From the NCBI RefSeq assembly GCF_035918315.1, contig NZ_CP142146.1:1488001-1552000 (forward strand): DNA of 64,000 nucleotides, written 5' to 3'. The stretch is from Vagococcus jeotgali. Its GTDB lineage: Bacteria; Bacillota; Bacilli; Lactobacillales; Vagococcaceae. How positions within the stretch are numbered: position 1 is the first letter of the stretch; each line of letters begins with the position of its first letter. The position numbers and the translations under genes were made by a program. Positions 49,274 through 59,057 of the stretch are shown here, one piece after another. Below the pieces are notes generated by a model. It was not told where the DNA came from and made no database searches. It was given only the letters and a program-made list of their open reading frames with translations.

Positions 49274-50134
49274 TTAACTATTTTGAATAAAATTCATGAC
49301 TGCTCCAATTAAATTAGCATCATTTTTAAACTGACAAGCTACAATCTCAGGCATAATACTACCTACTCCTTGACCATCTAATAATATTTTTAATCTCTTC
49401 GACAACTCAACAGGTAGCTCCTCACGCTCAGAAACACCCCCACCAATCATCACAAGTTCAGGATCAATAGATACTTGAATATTATACAAAGACTGAGCAA
49501 GGTCATCATACATCTCTTTCACCAGTTCAATTGCTAACTCATTTTTTTCATCAACTAAAGCAAATATTTCCTTACCTGTCACTTTTTCTCCAGTTAATTC
49601 CTCATAACGATTAGCTACTTTAACAATCGTACCTGTCATACTTAGTATTTTATCCGTTTTATTTTTTAATAAACCAAATTCTCCGCCAAATAAATGGCTT
49701 CCTTTATAGATTTTACCATTAATAAAAATTGCACCACCAACACCTGTTCCTAATACAATAAACACAGCATTATTAGCTTTCTCACCTGCTCCAAGAGCCA
49801 TCTCTGCAATACCAGCACAGTTAGCATCATTTTCAATAGTTACTGGCAAATTAAATTCTTTTTCTAACCTATCATAAATAGGAAAATCATGCAGATAAGG
49901 AACTGCACTAATCCCTTCGATGACTCTAGCATCAGCATTCACAGCTCCAGGAGAGCTAATAGCAACACCTTTTACCTCTTTTGGAGCTGAGTTTATCACG
50001 TCTTTCATGCTTACAATCATATCATCCATTGTTTCTGGTGTAACAAAAGAAGATTGATGCTTTAGTTGATTGTCTATCCAAAAACCATACTTAACTGCTG
50101 AACCACCTATATCAAAAGCTACAATCGCATCCAT
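49274..50134 (-). CDS. ROK-family sugar kinase
   Basis: 286 residues: N-terminal ATP-binding AFDIGGSAVKYGFW, VENDANCAGIAEMALG (catalytic Asp region) near residue 98 and VIGTGVGGAIFING-like VLGTGVGGAI near 128. The zinc-binding CxCGxxGC of many ROK proteins is absent, as in beta-glucoside kinases. It lies 11 nt after the GH1 gene, so it probably phosphorylates glucose or a beta-glucoside. Confidence 0.85.
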   Translation of the reverse strand: MDAIVAFDIGGSAVKYGFWIDNQLKHQSSFVTPETMDDMIVSMKDVINSAPKEVKGVAISSPGAVNADARVIEGISAVPYLHDFPIYDRLEKEFNLPVTIENDANCAGIAEMALGAGEKANNAVFIVLGTGVGGAIFINGKIYKGSHLFGGEFGLLKNKTDKILSMTGTIVKVANRYEELTGEKVTGKEIFALVDEKNELAIELVKEMYDDLAQSLYNIQVSIDPELVMIGGGVSEREELPVELSKRLKILLDGQGVGSIMPEIVACQFKNDANLIGAVMNFIQNS

Positions 50135-50145
50135 TCATATACTCC

Positions 50146-51519
50146 TTAGTATCCGTTATTTTTAGAGACTTCTTTATACCAAAGACCACTTTTCTTGAGT
50201 GTTCTCTCAAAATGATTATCTAAATCTACTCGGTAAAAACCATAACGATTACGGTAACCATTTAACCATGACCAGCAATCAACAAAGGTCCAAGTATGAT
50301 AACCAAAACAGTTACTACCTAGTTCAATCCCCTTATGTAATTGATCTAAGTGTTCAATCATAAACTCAATCCGGTAATCATCTTGAATCATGCCATCTTC
50401 ATCCATAAAACGCTCCTCATCAGCTACACCCATACCGTTTTCAGAAACATACCACGGAATATTACCGTAATCATCTTTCATCATGATTGACACATCATAT
50501 AAAGCTTCTGGATAGATTTCCCAACCACGATATGGATTGATTCTCTTATCTGGCCAATCATATGAGCTAAAGAAGTCACTTGGCATTTTAGCTGGTTTTT
50601 GTGTGTTTTTAGGTGCTTGAACACGCATTGGTTGGTAGTAGTTAATACCGATGAAATCAACAGGATAGTCTTTCATCAGAGTTTTATCTCCATCAACTGT
50701 CACTGGTAGCAATTCATTTTCTGCTAATATTTCATAAAGTCCAGTTGGCATATGCCCTAAAACACAAGGATCTAAAAAGCTTTTTACAATTAATAAGTCA
50801 GCAATACGTCTTGCTTTGTCATCTTCTGGTTCCTCACTCTTAGCATAAATAGGTGTCACATTTAAAATAATTCCAATATTACCTTCATGTTGACCATCTT
50901 TAAAAGCCTTTACTGCTGAAAAATGAGCCATCAATGTGTTATATCCAACCTGAATCGCTTTTTTAAAATCAACAATAGCTGGATAATGGAATTCATACAA
51001 ATAACCACACTCAATATGGACTAAAGGCTCATTAAACGTCGCCCAGTCTTTCACGATATCACCGAATTGTTCAAAGGCAGTTTTAGCATAAAAACCAAAA
51101 GCATCAACTGATTCACGTGTTTCCCAACCACCTTTTTCCATTAACCACCACGGCATATCAAAATGAAATAAATTAATGATTGGCTTGATACCACTATCTA
51201 CTAAACTTTGGAAGTAATCACGGTAAAACGTAACGGCTTCTTGATTTAAAGTCTTGCCATCAGGTAACAAGCGAGCCCAAGAAATTGATGTACGATATGA
51301 ATTCATACCAATATCTGTCATCCGCTTAACATCACCTTTGTAATATTCATATACATTAGATGTATCTTGTGGTCCTTGATCTTTATTAAATTTTTCTGGG
51401 TTGAGCTCAAACCATTTATCCCAAGTTGAAGCACTTTTCCCATTTGTTAAAGCATGGCCTTCTGTTTGAGGAGCAGAAGCTGCTGATCCCCATAAAAAAT
51501 CTTTTGGAAATTGTTTCAT
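50146..51519 (-). CDS. GH1 beta-glucosidase or 6-phospho-beta-glucosidase
   Basis: 457 residues. FLWGSAASAPQTEG at the start, acid/base Glu in ATFNEPLVHIE near residue 167, nucleophile Glu in YVSENGMG near 355 and C-terminal YRNRYGFYRVDLD. The pairing with a ROK kinase raises the possibility of unphosphorylated substrates. A paralogue of the enzyme at 17694 but clearly diverged. Under CcpA control by an adjacent cre. Confidence 0.9.
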   Translation of the reverse strand: MKQFPKDFLWGSAASAPQTEGHALTNGKSASTWDKWFELNPEKFNKDQGPQDTSNVYEYYKGDVKRMTDIGMNSYRTSISWARLLPDGKTLNQEAVTFYRDYFQSLVDSGIKPIINLFHFDMPWWLMEKGGWETRESVDAFGFYAKTAFEQFGDIVKDWATFNEPLVHIECGYLYEFHYPAIVDFKKAIQVGYNTLMAHFSAVKAFKDGQHEGNIGIILNVTPIYAKSEEPEDDKARRIADLLIVKSFLDPCVLGHMPTGLYEILAENELLPVTVDGDKTLMKDYPVDFIGINYYQPMRVQAPKNTQKPAKMPSDFFSSYDWPDKRINPYRGWEIYPEALYDVSIMMKDDYGNIPWYVSENGMGVADEERFMDEDGMIQDDYRIEFMIEHLDQLHKGIELGSNCFGYHTWTFVDCWSWLNGYRNRYGFYRVDLDNHFERTLKKSGLWYKEVSKNNGY

Positions 51520-51544
51520 AATGATTCTCCTTTATCTAATATAA

Positions 51545-51567
51545 TGATAACGCTTTTCTTCATTATA
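51545..51567 (-). promoter_or_regulatory. Promoter and cre of the GH1-ROK operon
   Basis: TATAAT at 51562-51567 (minus strand), with a weak TTTATA -35 17 nt upstream. GAAAAGCGTTATCA (51545-51558) is a 12/14 cre match lying over the expected start point, a classic catabolite-repression position. Confidence 0.78.
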
Positions 51568-51633
51568 GAATAAGATATAACTTTTATAAAGAACTTTTCG
51601 ATTTTTTTAAAAATGATATATCAATTAACGGAA

Positions 51634-51669
51634 TAAAAAAATAAGAGAGTCCCCTTTAAGGCACTCTCT
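51634..51669 (-). terminator. Terminator after the nucleotidyltransferase gene
   Basis: AGAGAGT/ACTCTCT (51644-51650 and 51663-51669) with inner CCTT/AAGG pairing, then a T-run on the minus strand. Confidence 0.8.
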
Positions 51670-51674
51670 AGTGT

Positions 51675-52520
51675 TTAGTATTCTTCGATATCTTCTTCTA
51701 CTTTAAATGAAATACGGTCATGAACTCGTCTAAAAATAGAAGGAGAAAATTCTAAATGATTGTACGCGGCAACTTTTTCTGTTGCTTCAAGCATTAAAAT
51801 TTCAATTTTTTTAGTAAATATATATAACTCATCTGGTGGACAAGGTGTGTAGGATAATAAAAATTCAGTTTCTAGGTGTGATAATTTAGATCGTTTTCCT
51901 TCATATTTAGACCAAATACGATCATAGTTTGGAATCTCTCCTTTTGATAAGTACCACATAGAAACCAAGTGTTGTTTAATATTTAAAATAATAGCTTCCA
52001 TATTATTTGGCTCACCTCTACGCCATGCACGGTATAATTCAAAATAATAGCCATAATATTCATTTAACACAGAATCAAATGTCCCTTGAGTAATCTCATA
52101 CTCTAGTCCTTGTGACAATGCTCGTAAATCTGCTAAAATACCTTCATCATCTTTGACAATATCAATTTGCTTCATCCAGATACTTGGCTCTAACATCTCT
52201 TTTCGGTAGACAAATAAATCTAATTGAACAAATGTTGCATAATTAATAACTGAGTAATTTTCAGTAAATGTTTCAACAAATAGGTACTCCCCAATAGACT
52301 TAATAATATCTTGTTGCTTTCTAACTAAATCGATCCCATCAATAACTACTATTCTAGCATCAATATCAGAATAATAATCTTCTTCTTTTGATCCAATTGA
52401 CCCTCCAAAGAAACAACCAATGATTTCTTCATCTTCTTTGACAAGTCGTACTAGACGATTTTTTAATTTATCACGTTCTACTGGTAAATTAGAATCTACT
52501 AACATCACTTCACTCCTCAC
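51675..52520 (-). CDS. Nucleotidyltransferase-domain protein, Lnu/AadE-like
   Basis: 281 residues. The polymerase-beta-type nucleotidyltransferase motif is GCFFGGSIGSKEEDYYSDIDARIVV (GGS followed by DxD) near residue 35-58, and a third acidic residue may be in VQLDLFVY near 99. The helical C-terminal part (ILNIKQHLVSMWYLSKG) resembles lincosamide or streptomycin nucleotidyltransferases. An acquired-type resistance role is possible but not shown; neighbours give no help. Confidence 0.7.
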   Translation of the reverse strand: MRSEVMLVDSNLPVERDKLKNRLVRLVKEDEEIIGCFFGGSIGSKEEDYYSDIDARIVVIDGIDLVRKQQDIIKSIGEYLFVETFTENYSVINYATFVQLDLFVYRKEMLEPSIWMKQIDIVKDDEGILADLRALSQGLEYEITQGTFDSVLNEYYGYYFELYRAWRRGEPNNMEAIILNIKQHLVSMWYLSKGEIPNYDRIWSKYEGKRSKLSHLETEFLLSYTPCPPDELYIFTKKIEILMLEATEKVAAYNHLEFSPSIFRRVHDRISFKVEEDIEEY

Positions 52521-52936
52521 ATAATAAAAATCTTATAGTCTTAGTATATGAAAAAAAACATAATATATCAAAGGTAACCAATCAAATTATCTAAGAGAAT
52601 ACCAAAATTTTCCTCTTTTATGTCATATACTTCAAAATTATAGATATATTTGTAATAAAAATATACCATATTTCATAACTATCTCTACCAATATAAATAT
52701 ACAATTCTACTTATTTTATTATTATATATGTCATAAAAACCAATTTAATTATTATTTCACACCTTAATGGAATAGTACGTTTTAATATTACATTGTAACA
52801 AAAATCGTTAATAAGGCTGTTTCTTGTCATACAACTTAATTATTTCCTTTACCTATGTCATATTTATTGCTGTTAAAGTATTTCTTGTAAGCGAGGAATA
52901 TAGACCTCTAAATTAAAACGAATAAGGGAGATTTTT
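52521..52936. other. AT-rich intergenic stretch before the LysM gene
   Basis: About 415 bp, very A+T rich, between divergent genes. I see no open frame, hairpin or clear operator. An AAGGGAG Shine-Dalgarno sits before the LysM ATG; the length suggests a long leader or complex control of the wall protein. Confidence 0.5.
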
Positions 52937-53560
52937 ATGAAATCACTAAAAACTATTATTGTAGGAAGTACTTTAGCATGTGGATTATTACTTGGAACTA
53001 GCGTTTTAGCCGACTCATTATATACAGTTAAATCAGGAGATACTCTATCAGCTATCTCAAAAGAATTTGTAGGTAGCAACAAATTAGTTGAGCAAATTGC
53101 TAAAGATAATGATATTTCAGATATCAACTTAATTTTTCCAGGACAAGAACTAAAAATCAAATTTGATAATGATAAAAAAGTAACGCCAGTGACAACTCAA
53201 AAAGCCGAAGAAGGAAAACCTGATGTTAAGGAAGAAGAACCTATTGTTGACAATACTCAAGAAGAAGACATTATTAGTGATGAGGCAGATGAGATAAATG
53301 TAGGGGAATCTGATAACAATCACACAGAATATACTGGTGAATCATCAAGTGCTAAAGAATGGATTGCCCAGCGTGAATCAGGTGGGGATTATAATGCAAC
53401 AAATGGTTATCATATTGGACGTTATCAATTAGACCCAAGTTACTTAAACGGGGATCATTCTCCAGAAAACCAAGAAAAAGTAGCTGATGAGTATGTTTCA
53501 GGACGTTATGGTTCATGGGAAAATGCTCAAGAATTCTGGATGAATAACGGTTGGTACTAA
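52937..53560 (+). CDS. Secreted LysM protein with Apf/transglycosylase-like C-terminus
   Basis: 207 residues: signal peptide (MKSLKTIIVGSTLACGLLLG, cleavage near VLA-DS), one LysM domain (LYTVKSGDTLSAISKEFVG to LIFPGQELKIKF, about 28-75), an acidic Glu/Asp-rich linker (about 80-130), and a C-terminal EWIAQRESGGDYNATNG to SWENAQEFWMNNGWY as in aggregation-promoting factors of lactobacilli. The ES in QRESGG corresponds to the lysozyme-like catalytic Glu. Acts at the peptidoglycan. Confidence 0.88.
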   Translation: MKSLKTIIVGSTLACGLLLGTSVLADSLYTVKSGDTLSAISKEFVGSNKLVEQIAKDNDISDINLIFPGQELKIKFDNDKKVTPVTTQKAEEGKPDVKEEEPIVDNTQEEDIISDEADEINVGESDNNHTEYTGESSSAKEWIAQRESGGDYNATNGYHIGRYQLDPSYLNGDHSPENQEKVADEYVSGRYGSWENAQEFWMNNGWY

Positions 53561-53590
53561 GAATAGATAAATAAGTCTCATTTAAAACTT

Positions 53591-53638
53591 AAAAGTCAGA
53601 AAACGGTTCGATATATAACCATTTTCTGACTTTTTTAT
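53591..53638 (+). terminator. Terminator between the LysM gene and copA
   Basis: AAAAGTCAGAAAACGGTT pairs with AACCATTTTCTGACTTTT (53591-53608 and 53618-53635) with a T-run; it works for both converging genes. Confidence 0.88.
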
Positions 53639-53647
53639 ATTACTAAT

Positions 53648-56110
53648 TTAAATAGTTTTAGGTTTGAATCGTTTTAATCGTAGAGCATTTAGTAAAACAG
53701 AAACTGAACTAAAACTCATGGCAGCTCCAGCAATCATTGGATTAAGTAATGGACCTCCAAATAAGTAAAGAACTCCCATAGCAACTGGAATACCTAATAC
53801 GTTATAAGCAAAAGCCCAAAACAGATTTTCTTTAATGTTTGTGATCGTTGCATGAGATAATTCAATTGCTGTCGGCACATCCATTAAATCACTTCTCATT
53901 AACACAATATCTGCTGACTCCATAGCTACATCTGTTCCTGATCCAATAGCTAAACCAATATCAGCTTGAGCAAGAGCTGGTGCATCATTAATCCCATCTC
54001 CTACCATTCCAACTTTTTTACCTTCTTCTTGAAGTTTTTTCACTTCACTTGCTTTATCTTCTGGTAACACATCACTCAATACACGAGTAATACCAACTTG
54101 TTTAGCTATTGCCATAGCAGTTCGCTCATTATCTCCTGTCATCATGACAACTTCAATACCCATACTTTGTAATTTTTTAATCGCTTGATGACTACTTGCT
54201 TTAATCGTGTCAGCTACAGCAATAATACCTAACAACTCTGTTTTAGTTGCCATATACATTGGTGTTTTACCTTCTGAGGCAAGTTGATTTGACACATCAA
54301 TAGCTTTGTCTAATGATAACTGATTTTTTTCTATTAGTTTTTTATTTCCAATTAAATAAGTCACATCATTCATAACAACTTCAATACCATGACCTGGGAC
54401 TGCTTCAAAATCAGAAACTTCTACAAAATTCATGTCTTTTTCTTTTGCTTTTTCTACAATAGCAGCACCTAATGGATGTTCTGATCCTGTTTCAGCGGAC
54501 GCTGCTAAGCGTAGTAACTCATCAGAAGACATATTTGATAAAACATGGATATCTGTTACGACAGGTTTTCCTTCTGTAATCGTTCCTGTTTTGTCGAATA
54601 CAATTGTTTGTAATTTATGAGTAGTTTCAAGAGCGTCCCCACTTTTAATCAATACACCATTTTCAGCTCCCTTACCAGTCCCCACCATAATAGCTGTTGG
54701 TGTTGCTAGACCTAGCGCACAAGGACAGGCAATAACTAAAACTGAGATCGTAATGGTTAAAGCAAAGATCCAAGATTCTTGTCCAAGGGTAAACCATAAG
54801 ACACCAGATAAAATAGCTAAAACAATCACGATTGGTACAAAAACACCAGACACTTTATCTGCCATTTGAGCAATCGGTGCTTTGGAACCTTGGGCATCTT
54901 CTACTAATCGAATAATTTGAGATAGCGTTGTATCTTTCCCTACTTTTGTTGCTTCAAATTGAAAGCTTCCTGTTTTATTCATACTTGCACCAACAACTAA
55001 GTCCCCTACTGTTTTTTCAACAGGAATACTCTCCCCAGTAATCATCGACTCATCTAGTGCACTACTTCCTGAGACAATCATCCCATCCACAGGTACTTTC
55101 TCTCCAGGACGGACTACAATCACATCACCTACTTGAACTTGTTCAATTGGTGTTTCCACTTCTTTTCCATCATTTAAAACCATTGCTGTTTTAGGAGCTA
55201 GCCCCATTAATTTTTTAATGGCTTCAGACGTTTTACCTTTTGAGACTGCCTCGAAATATTTACCTAACGTAATCAAAGTTAAAATGACTGCTGCTGATTC
55301 ATAATATAAATCCATAGCAAATCCAGCATCACCTTGGAAAACTTTTATAGTACCGTAAATACTGTAAAGTGTAGCAGCACTTGTTCCTAGTGCTACTAAA
55401 GAGTCCATATTAGGATGACCTTTAAATAATGCTTTAAAACCAACTAAGAAAAATGCCCAACCAACTATAATCACTGGAAGTGTTAAAATTAACTGCGTCA
55501 TAGCAAATCTCTCTGGATATACTCCTGGATTAATCATACCTGGTATAGGTAGTCCAACCATATGTCCCATTGAAATATATAGCAAAGGAATAGTGAATAT
55601 TGCTGATAACCAGAATCGTTTCCACATCGTTTTAACATGTGCTTCTTTTTGCTCTCTAATACGGTCTGCTTCTGAGATACTGTCAGATCTTAGAATAGCT
55701 TTATAACCTGCATCACTAACGACTTTAATGACATCATTAATTGAAGCTTCCTCTGTGTTTAGCCCAACGGATAGTTGCTCTGTTGCAAAATTGACATTAG
55801 CACTTGTCACACCTGGCATATTCGCTACAGCTTTTTCAATGGTTTGGGCACACGATGAACACGTCATACCTTCTAAATTAAACTGAATGCTCTCACTTGG
55901 TACTACTACCTGATAACCTGCTTGAGCCACAGCATCAATGACAGCTTGCTCTTGTGATGATTCATCATCAAATACTATATTTAATTGTTCAGTTGCTAAA
56001 TTAACAGATGCTTCTTTAACACCACTGACTTTTGCTGCTGTTTTTTCAACTGTTTGAGCACAAGATGCACAACTCATACCTTCAACAGTATATTTTTTTG
56101 TCATTTCCAT
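53648..56110 (-). CDS. copA: Copper-exporting P1B-type ATPase
   Basis: 820 residues with two N-terminal heavy-metal domains ([12 protein letters not shown] and [12 protein letters not shown]), membrane helices including the CPC motif in [14 protein letters not shown], phosphorylation motif DKTGTIT, HP locus SEHPLGAAI and hinge [17 protein letters not shown] plus C-terminal helix motifs fit Cu+ export. It starts 2 nt after the copY frame. No copZ chaperone gene is between them. Confidence 0.96.
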   Translation of the reverse strand: MEMTKKYTVEGMSCASCAQTVEKTAAKVSGVKEASVNLATEQLNIVFDDESSQEQAVIDAVAQAGYQVVVPSESIQFNLEGMTCSSCAQTIEKAVANMPGVTSANVNFATEQLSVGLNTEEASINDVIKVVSDAGYKAILRSDSISEADRIREQKEAHVKTMWKRFWLSAIFTIPLLYISMGHMVGLPIPGMINPGVYPERFAMTQLILTLPVIIVGWAFFLVGFKALFKGHPNMDSLVALGTSAATLYSIYGTIKVFQGDAGFAMDLYYESAAVILTLITLGKYFEAVSKGKTSEAIKKLMGLAPKTAMVLNDGKEVETPIEQVQVGDVIVVRPGEKVPVDGMIVSGSSALDESMITGESIPVEKTVGDLVVGASMNKTGSFQFEATKVGKDTTLSQIIRLVEDAQGSKAPIAQMADKVSGVFVPIVIVLAILSGVLWFTLGQESWIFALTITISVLVIACPCALGLATPTAIMVGTGKGAENGVLIKSGDALETTHKLQTIVFDKTGTITEGKPVVTDIHVLSNMSSDELLRLAASAETGSEHPLGAAIVEKAKEKDMNFVEVSDFEAVPGHGIEVVMNDVTYLIGNKKLIEKNQLSLDKAIDVSNQLASEGKTPMYMATKTELLGIIAVADTIKASSHQAIKKLQSMGIEVVMMTGDNERTAMAIAKQVGITRVLSDVLPEDKASEVKKLQEEGKKVGMVGDGINDAPALAQADIGLAIGSGTDVAMESADIVLMRSDLMDVPTAIELSHATITNIKENLFWAFAYNVLGIPVAMGVLYLFGGPLLNPMIAGAAMSFSSVSVLLNALRLKRFKPKTI

Positions 56111-56112
56111 TA

Positions 56113-56553
56113 TTATCTCTCCTCACATCGGCACTGTCCTGGTATACATGTACAGATTATAGTATCCGGAGCCGTTTGTTTTTTTTCTTCTAATAATTGT
56201 TGTAATTTTTCTATATCAGATAAACTTAATTCTTCCTCATTTATTAATTGATAAGTCAGCTTTCCTACATCTTTATTACAGACTTTCTCTAATAGGTGAT
56301 CAATCGCATGATTCATACCAGACTCTTCTTTAATCAAAGCACTATAAACGAATTGCTTTCCTTCTCGTCTTGTTTCTAAATAACCTTTATCAACTAGTCT
56401 AGATAGTAGCGTTTTAACTGTTGATGGTTTCCACTGGGTTTTCTCATGTAATATGTCGATCATGTCATTACTTGTACTTTCTTTTTGCGTCCAAATTACC
56501 CGCATAATCTCTCACTCTGAATCAGTGATAGTATCAATTAATTCAACAGCCAT
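56113..56553 (-). pseudogene. copY: CopY-type copper-responsive repressor with an in-frame TGA
   Basis: From ATG 56553 (AGGAGG at good distance) the frame reads MAVELIDTITDSE, then TGA at 56512-56514, then EIMRVIWTQKES and a complete CopY. The family has Trp at this position (SEWEIMRV), so TGG has become TGA. Downstream: winged-helix WKPSTVKTLLSRLVDKGYL and the metal-binding tail CTCIPGQCRC (CxC-x4-CxC). A restart at ATG 56505 would lack the first helix. Alternatively a little read-through product is made. Confidence 0.85.
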
Positions 56554-56575
56554 TCTATTCTCCTCCTTTTAAAAC

Positions 56576-56596
56576 TACAATTGTAGATTTATTATA
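56576..56596 (-). promoter_or_regulatory. cop box and -10 of the copYA promoter
   Basis: TACAATTGTA (56576-56585) matches the CopY operator TACANNTGTA and lies just downstream of TATAAT (56591-56596, minus strand). One box is visible; E. hirae has two. Confidence 0.8.
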
Positions 56597-56727
56597 AAAA
56601 AAAATAATTTCTCTTTCTTTACTATGAATACATCATAACTCATCAATCTACTGAATAGGTTACACTTAGTTGAACAATAAAGATAAGGTGTCTATACTTA
56701 ATAAAAAACAAAGTAGGAGCTTATTTC

Positions 56728-57018
56728 ATGACAACTAACAGAAAACCAAGACGGACCTTCAAAGAATCATTTAAGAAACAAATGGTGGAACTGCATAAAT
56801 CAGGAAAACCTAGAAAAGATATTTTAAGAGAATATGACCTGACACCATCAACCTTTGATAAATGGGTAAAACAATATAATCAGTCAGGATCATTCAAAGA
56901 GAAAGATAATTTGACACCAGAAGAAAAAGAGTTGCGTGAATTACGAAAACTAAATAAAGAACTGATGATGGAGAATGATATTTTAAAGCAAGCGGCGCTG
57001 ATATTCGGACGAAAGTAG
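56728..57018 (+). CDS. IS3-family OrfA
   Basis: 96 residues: HTH (FKESFKKQMVELHKSG and REYDLTPSTFDKWVKQY) followed by a leucine-zipper-like ELRELRKLNKELMMENDILKQ. Normal OrfA that would form OrfAB by -1 frameshifting near its 3' end. Confidence 0.9.
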   Translation: MTTNRKPRRTFKESFKKQMVELHKSGKPRKDILREYDLTPSTFDKWVKQYNQSGSFKEKDNLTPEEKELRELRKLNKELMMENDILKQAALIFGRK

Positions 57019-57105
57019 AAGTTGTTAGGGAAAACAAAAAGAAGTATAGTGTATCAGCGATGTGTCGAAAATTAGAAATTTCTCGTGGGGCTTATTATTA
57101 TGAAG

Positions 57106-58065
57106 TCAAAAGAAGCTAGACAAAATGTCATTGTCTACATAGCTCAAAAATACTTCTAATGGTGTTTTATAGTTTAATGATTTTCTAGGAATATTATTTC
57201 TTTTGGATGCAACAGATTGAATGAAAGATTCATCAACTTCGTTGAAATCCATTTTCTTAGGCAATCCATCCTTACGCAATAGCCCATTAGAATTTTCATT
57301 TAAACCTCGTTGTGAAGGTGTACCAGGGTCAGCAAAGTAGATATCAATATCATTTAAGTTACTGATAGATTTCCAGTTAGAAAATTCTTTGCCACAATCA
57401 AATGTGATAGATTTAAACAAGTGATTAGGGCATTTTTTTAACCATTCATTTAAGCTATTCTCAATATCTATAGCGTGTCTCCCTGTTGGCTTTAAGGTAA
57501 TAATAACTTTTGATAACCTTTCAACTAATGTAATAACAGCACTTTTATGATTTTTCCCAACAATAGTGTCACCTTCTAGGTGACCAAATTCACTTTGAAA
57601 CTCGTTATGCTCAGCGTCTCTCTGATGAATGGTTCGTTTAAATGCTTGTTTACCTCGTTTTTCTTTATGCCCATTAGGTTTTCTTTTACCTTTCATTGAT
57701 AAAGTTGTGGAATCAAAAGATTCACGCGAGAACAATCTATAAAGTGTCCGAACAGAACAAGAAATAGAAATCTCAGCACGACCGATAATCACGTCAGGAG
57801 TCCATCCTTGAGCCACTTTGTTTTGAATATATTTTGTTTCATTATCAGGTAAAGAAATAGGACGCCTTCCACATTTCTTTTTATTTTTTTTGTATCTTTG
57901 ATAGTAATCTAGAATAGATAATCCCTCATTTAAAGCGTTGTAAACATTATAAATAGTTTGTCTTGATCTTTTTAAAGTATCAGCAACATGTTTAACTTTT
58001 TTAGCTTGGTGATAATAAGATTCTATTAAAACAAGCTCGTCTGTAGTAAGATGTATATAGGTCAT
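57106..58065 (-). CDS. tnp: IS30-family transposase (nested element)
   Basis: 319 residues: HTH LTTDELVLIESYYHQAKKV with VADTLKRSRQTIYNVYN, DDE residues in EGDTIVGKNHK (Asp), ITFDCGKEFSNW (Asp) and QRGLNENSNGLLRKDGLPK (Glu). A different element from the IS30 at 26581. Its last three codons and stop (FF-TGA) lie in flanking target DNA. Confidence 0.92.
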   Translation of the reverse strand: MTYIHLTTDELVLIESYYHQAKKVKHVADTLKRSRQTIYNVYNALNEGLSILDYYQRYKKNKKKCGRRPISLPDNETKYIQNKVAQGWTPDVIIGRAEISISCSVRTLYRLFSRESFDSTTLSMKGKRKPNGHKEKRGKQAFKRTIHQRDAEHNEFQSEFGHLEGDTIVGKNHKSAVITLVERLSKVIITLKPTGRHAIDIENSLNEWLKKCPNHLFKSITFDCGKEFSNWKSISNLNDIDIYFADPGTPSQRGLNENSNGLLRKDGLPKKMDFNEVDESFIQSVASKRNNIPRKSLNYKTPLEVFLSYVDNDILSSFF

Positions 58066-58170
58066 TTGTGATCACTCTCCTTGTTTTCTTTCGTCGGAAA
58101 TACAATTTGGACAATTTGAGTGTATCACAAATGATTTTTTTATTTGTCTAGCTTAATTTTACAATCGGCG
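57115..58170 (-). mobile_element. IS30-family insertion sequence nested in IS3
   Basis: Flanked by an 18-bp direct repeat, ATTATGAAGTCAAAAGAA (57097-57114 and 58171-58188). GCTAGACAAA is found at the very left edge but 18 bp in from the right edge, where an outer TTGTAAAATTAA tip (as on the other IS30) is also present. The left tip is therefore missing or hidden in the repeat. Confidence 0.8.
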
Positions 58171-59057
58171 ATTATGAAGTCAAAAGAAAAAAATCAGAAG
58201 CTATTGTTGAAAAAGCAGTCATTGAGTCATTTACAGATAGCCGTAACTCCTACGGAGCAAGAAGAATTAAAGATGATTTAAACGATCAAGGATTAATTGT
58301 TTCAAGAAGAAGGATACGACGAATCATGAATAAGTTTAATTTCATTTCAAGCTACACAACACTGAAATTTAAACCTCAAGCAACGACTAAAAATGAACAG
58401 AAAATCGATAATGTTTTATCACGTCAATTTGATAAAATGCAACCTATGGAAGCTTTAGTGACAGATTTAACCTATGTTAAAGTAGGCAAAAAGTGGCATT
58501 ATGTCTGCTTTATTCTCGATTTGTTCAATCGAGAAATAGTTGGGCATTCTAGTGGTCCTAACAAATCTGTGGACCTTGTGCTACAGGCAATCGGAACGAT
58601 TGAACAGCCATTAGATGATGTTGAAATTTTTCATACAGACCGAGGAAAAGAATTTGATAACCAAAGTATTGATGAATTATTGGATGTGTTTCAGATAAAA
58701 CGGTCTTTATCACGTCCTGGCTGCCCCTATGACAACGCTGTGGCAGAAGCAACCTATCGAGCTTTTAAAATTGAGTTTATTTACCAACAATCTTTTGACT
58801 CATTGTTTGAACTACAATATGAGTTAATGGATTATGTCAATTGGTGGAACAAGTTTAGAAAACATGGCAAGCTTGGCTATCAATCCCCGATTAATTACCG
58901 TTTAGATTGGGAGTTGAAACAGGTTATTTAGCAGAACATAGAATAACTATCTAAATAAAATAAAGACCGTATAATTTTTGTACAGAAAAGTGTTGCCAAT
59001 TCATACACTTGTCAACCAAGCAGAGTTAAAGGCCTACTTGGCTGAGCTGTAGAATAT

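Larger units (their letters stand above)
57000..58931 (+). pseudogene. IS3-family OrfB, split by IS30
   Basis: 5' part (about 57000-57114): DIRTKVEVVRENKKKYSVSA and LEISRGAYYYEVKR. 3' part (58171-58931): KSEAIVEKAVIESFTDSRNS, YGARRIKDDL, then the DDE domain (VTDLTYVK, FHTDRGKEF, and Glu in NAVAEATYRAFK). Joining across the IS30 with one copy of the 18-bp repeat restores the frame YEVKRKKSEA, so the only damage is the insertion. Confidence 0.88.
56662..58993 (+). mobile_element. IS3-family insertion sequence, interrupted by IS30
   Basis: Ends ACACTTAGTTGAACAA (from 56662) and, reverse complemented, ACACTTTTCTGTACAA (to 58993) form an imperfect inverted repeat. Removing the nested IS30 and one copy of its 18-bp repeat leaves about 1.26 kb, the normal size. 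I find no target duplication at the outer ends. Confidence 0.8.

Noticed and set aside
52521-52936. WalR-type operator for the LysM gene
   Set aside because: Isolated TGTAA sequences occur, but no pair with the required 5-nt spacing was found.
58994-59057. Open frame end LPIHTLVNQAELKAYLAEL after the IS3 element
   Set aside because: Looks like a protein C-terminus but is too short to identify and is cut by the IS end.
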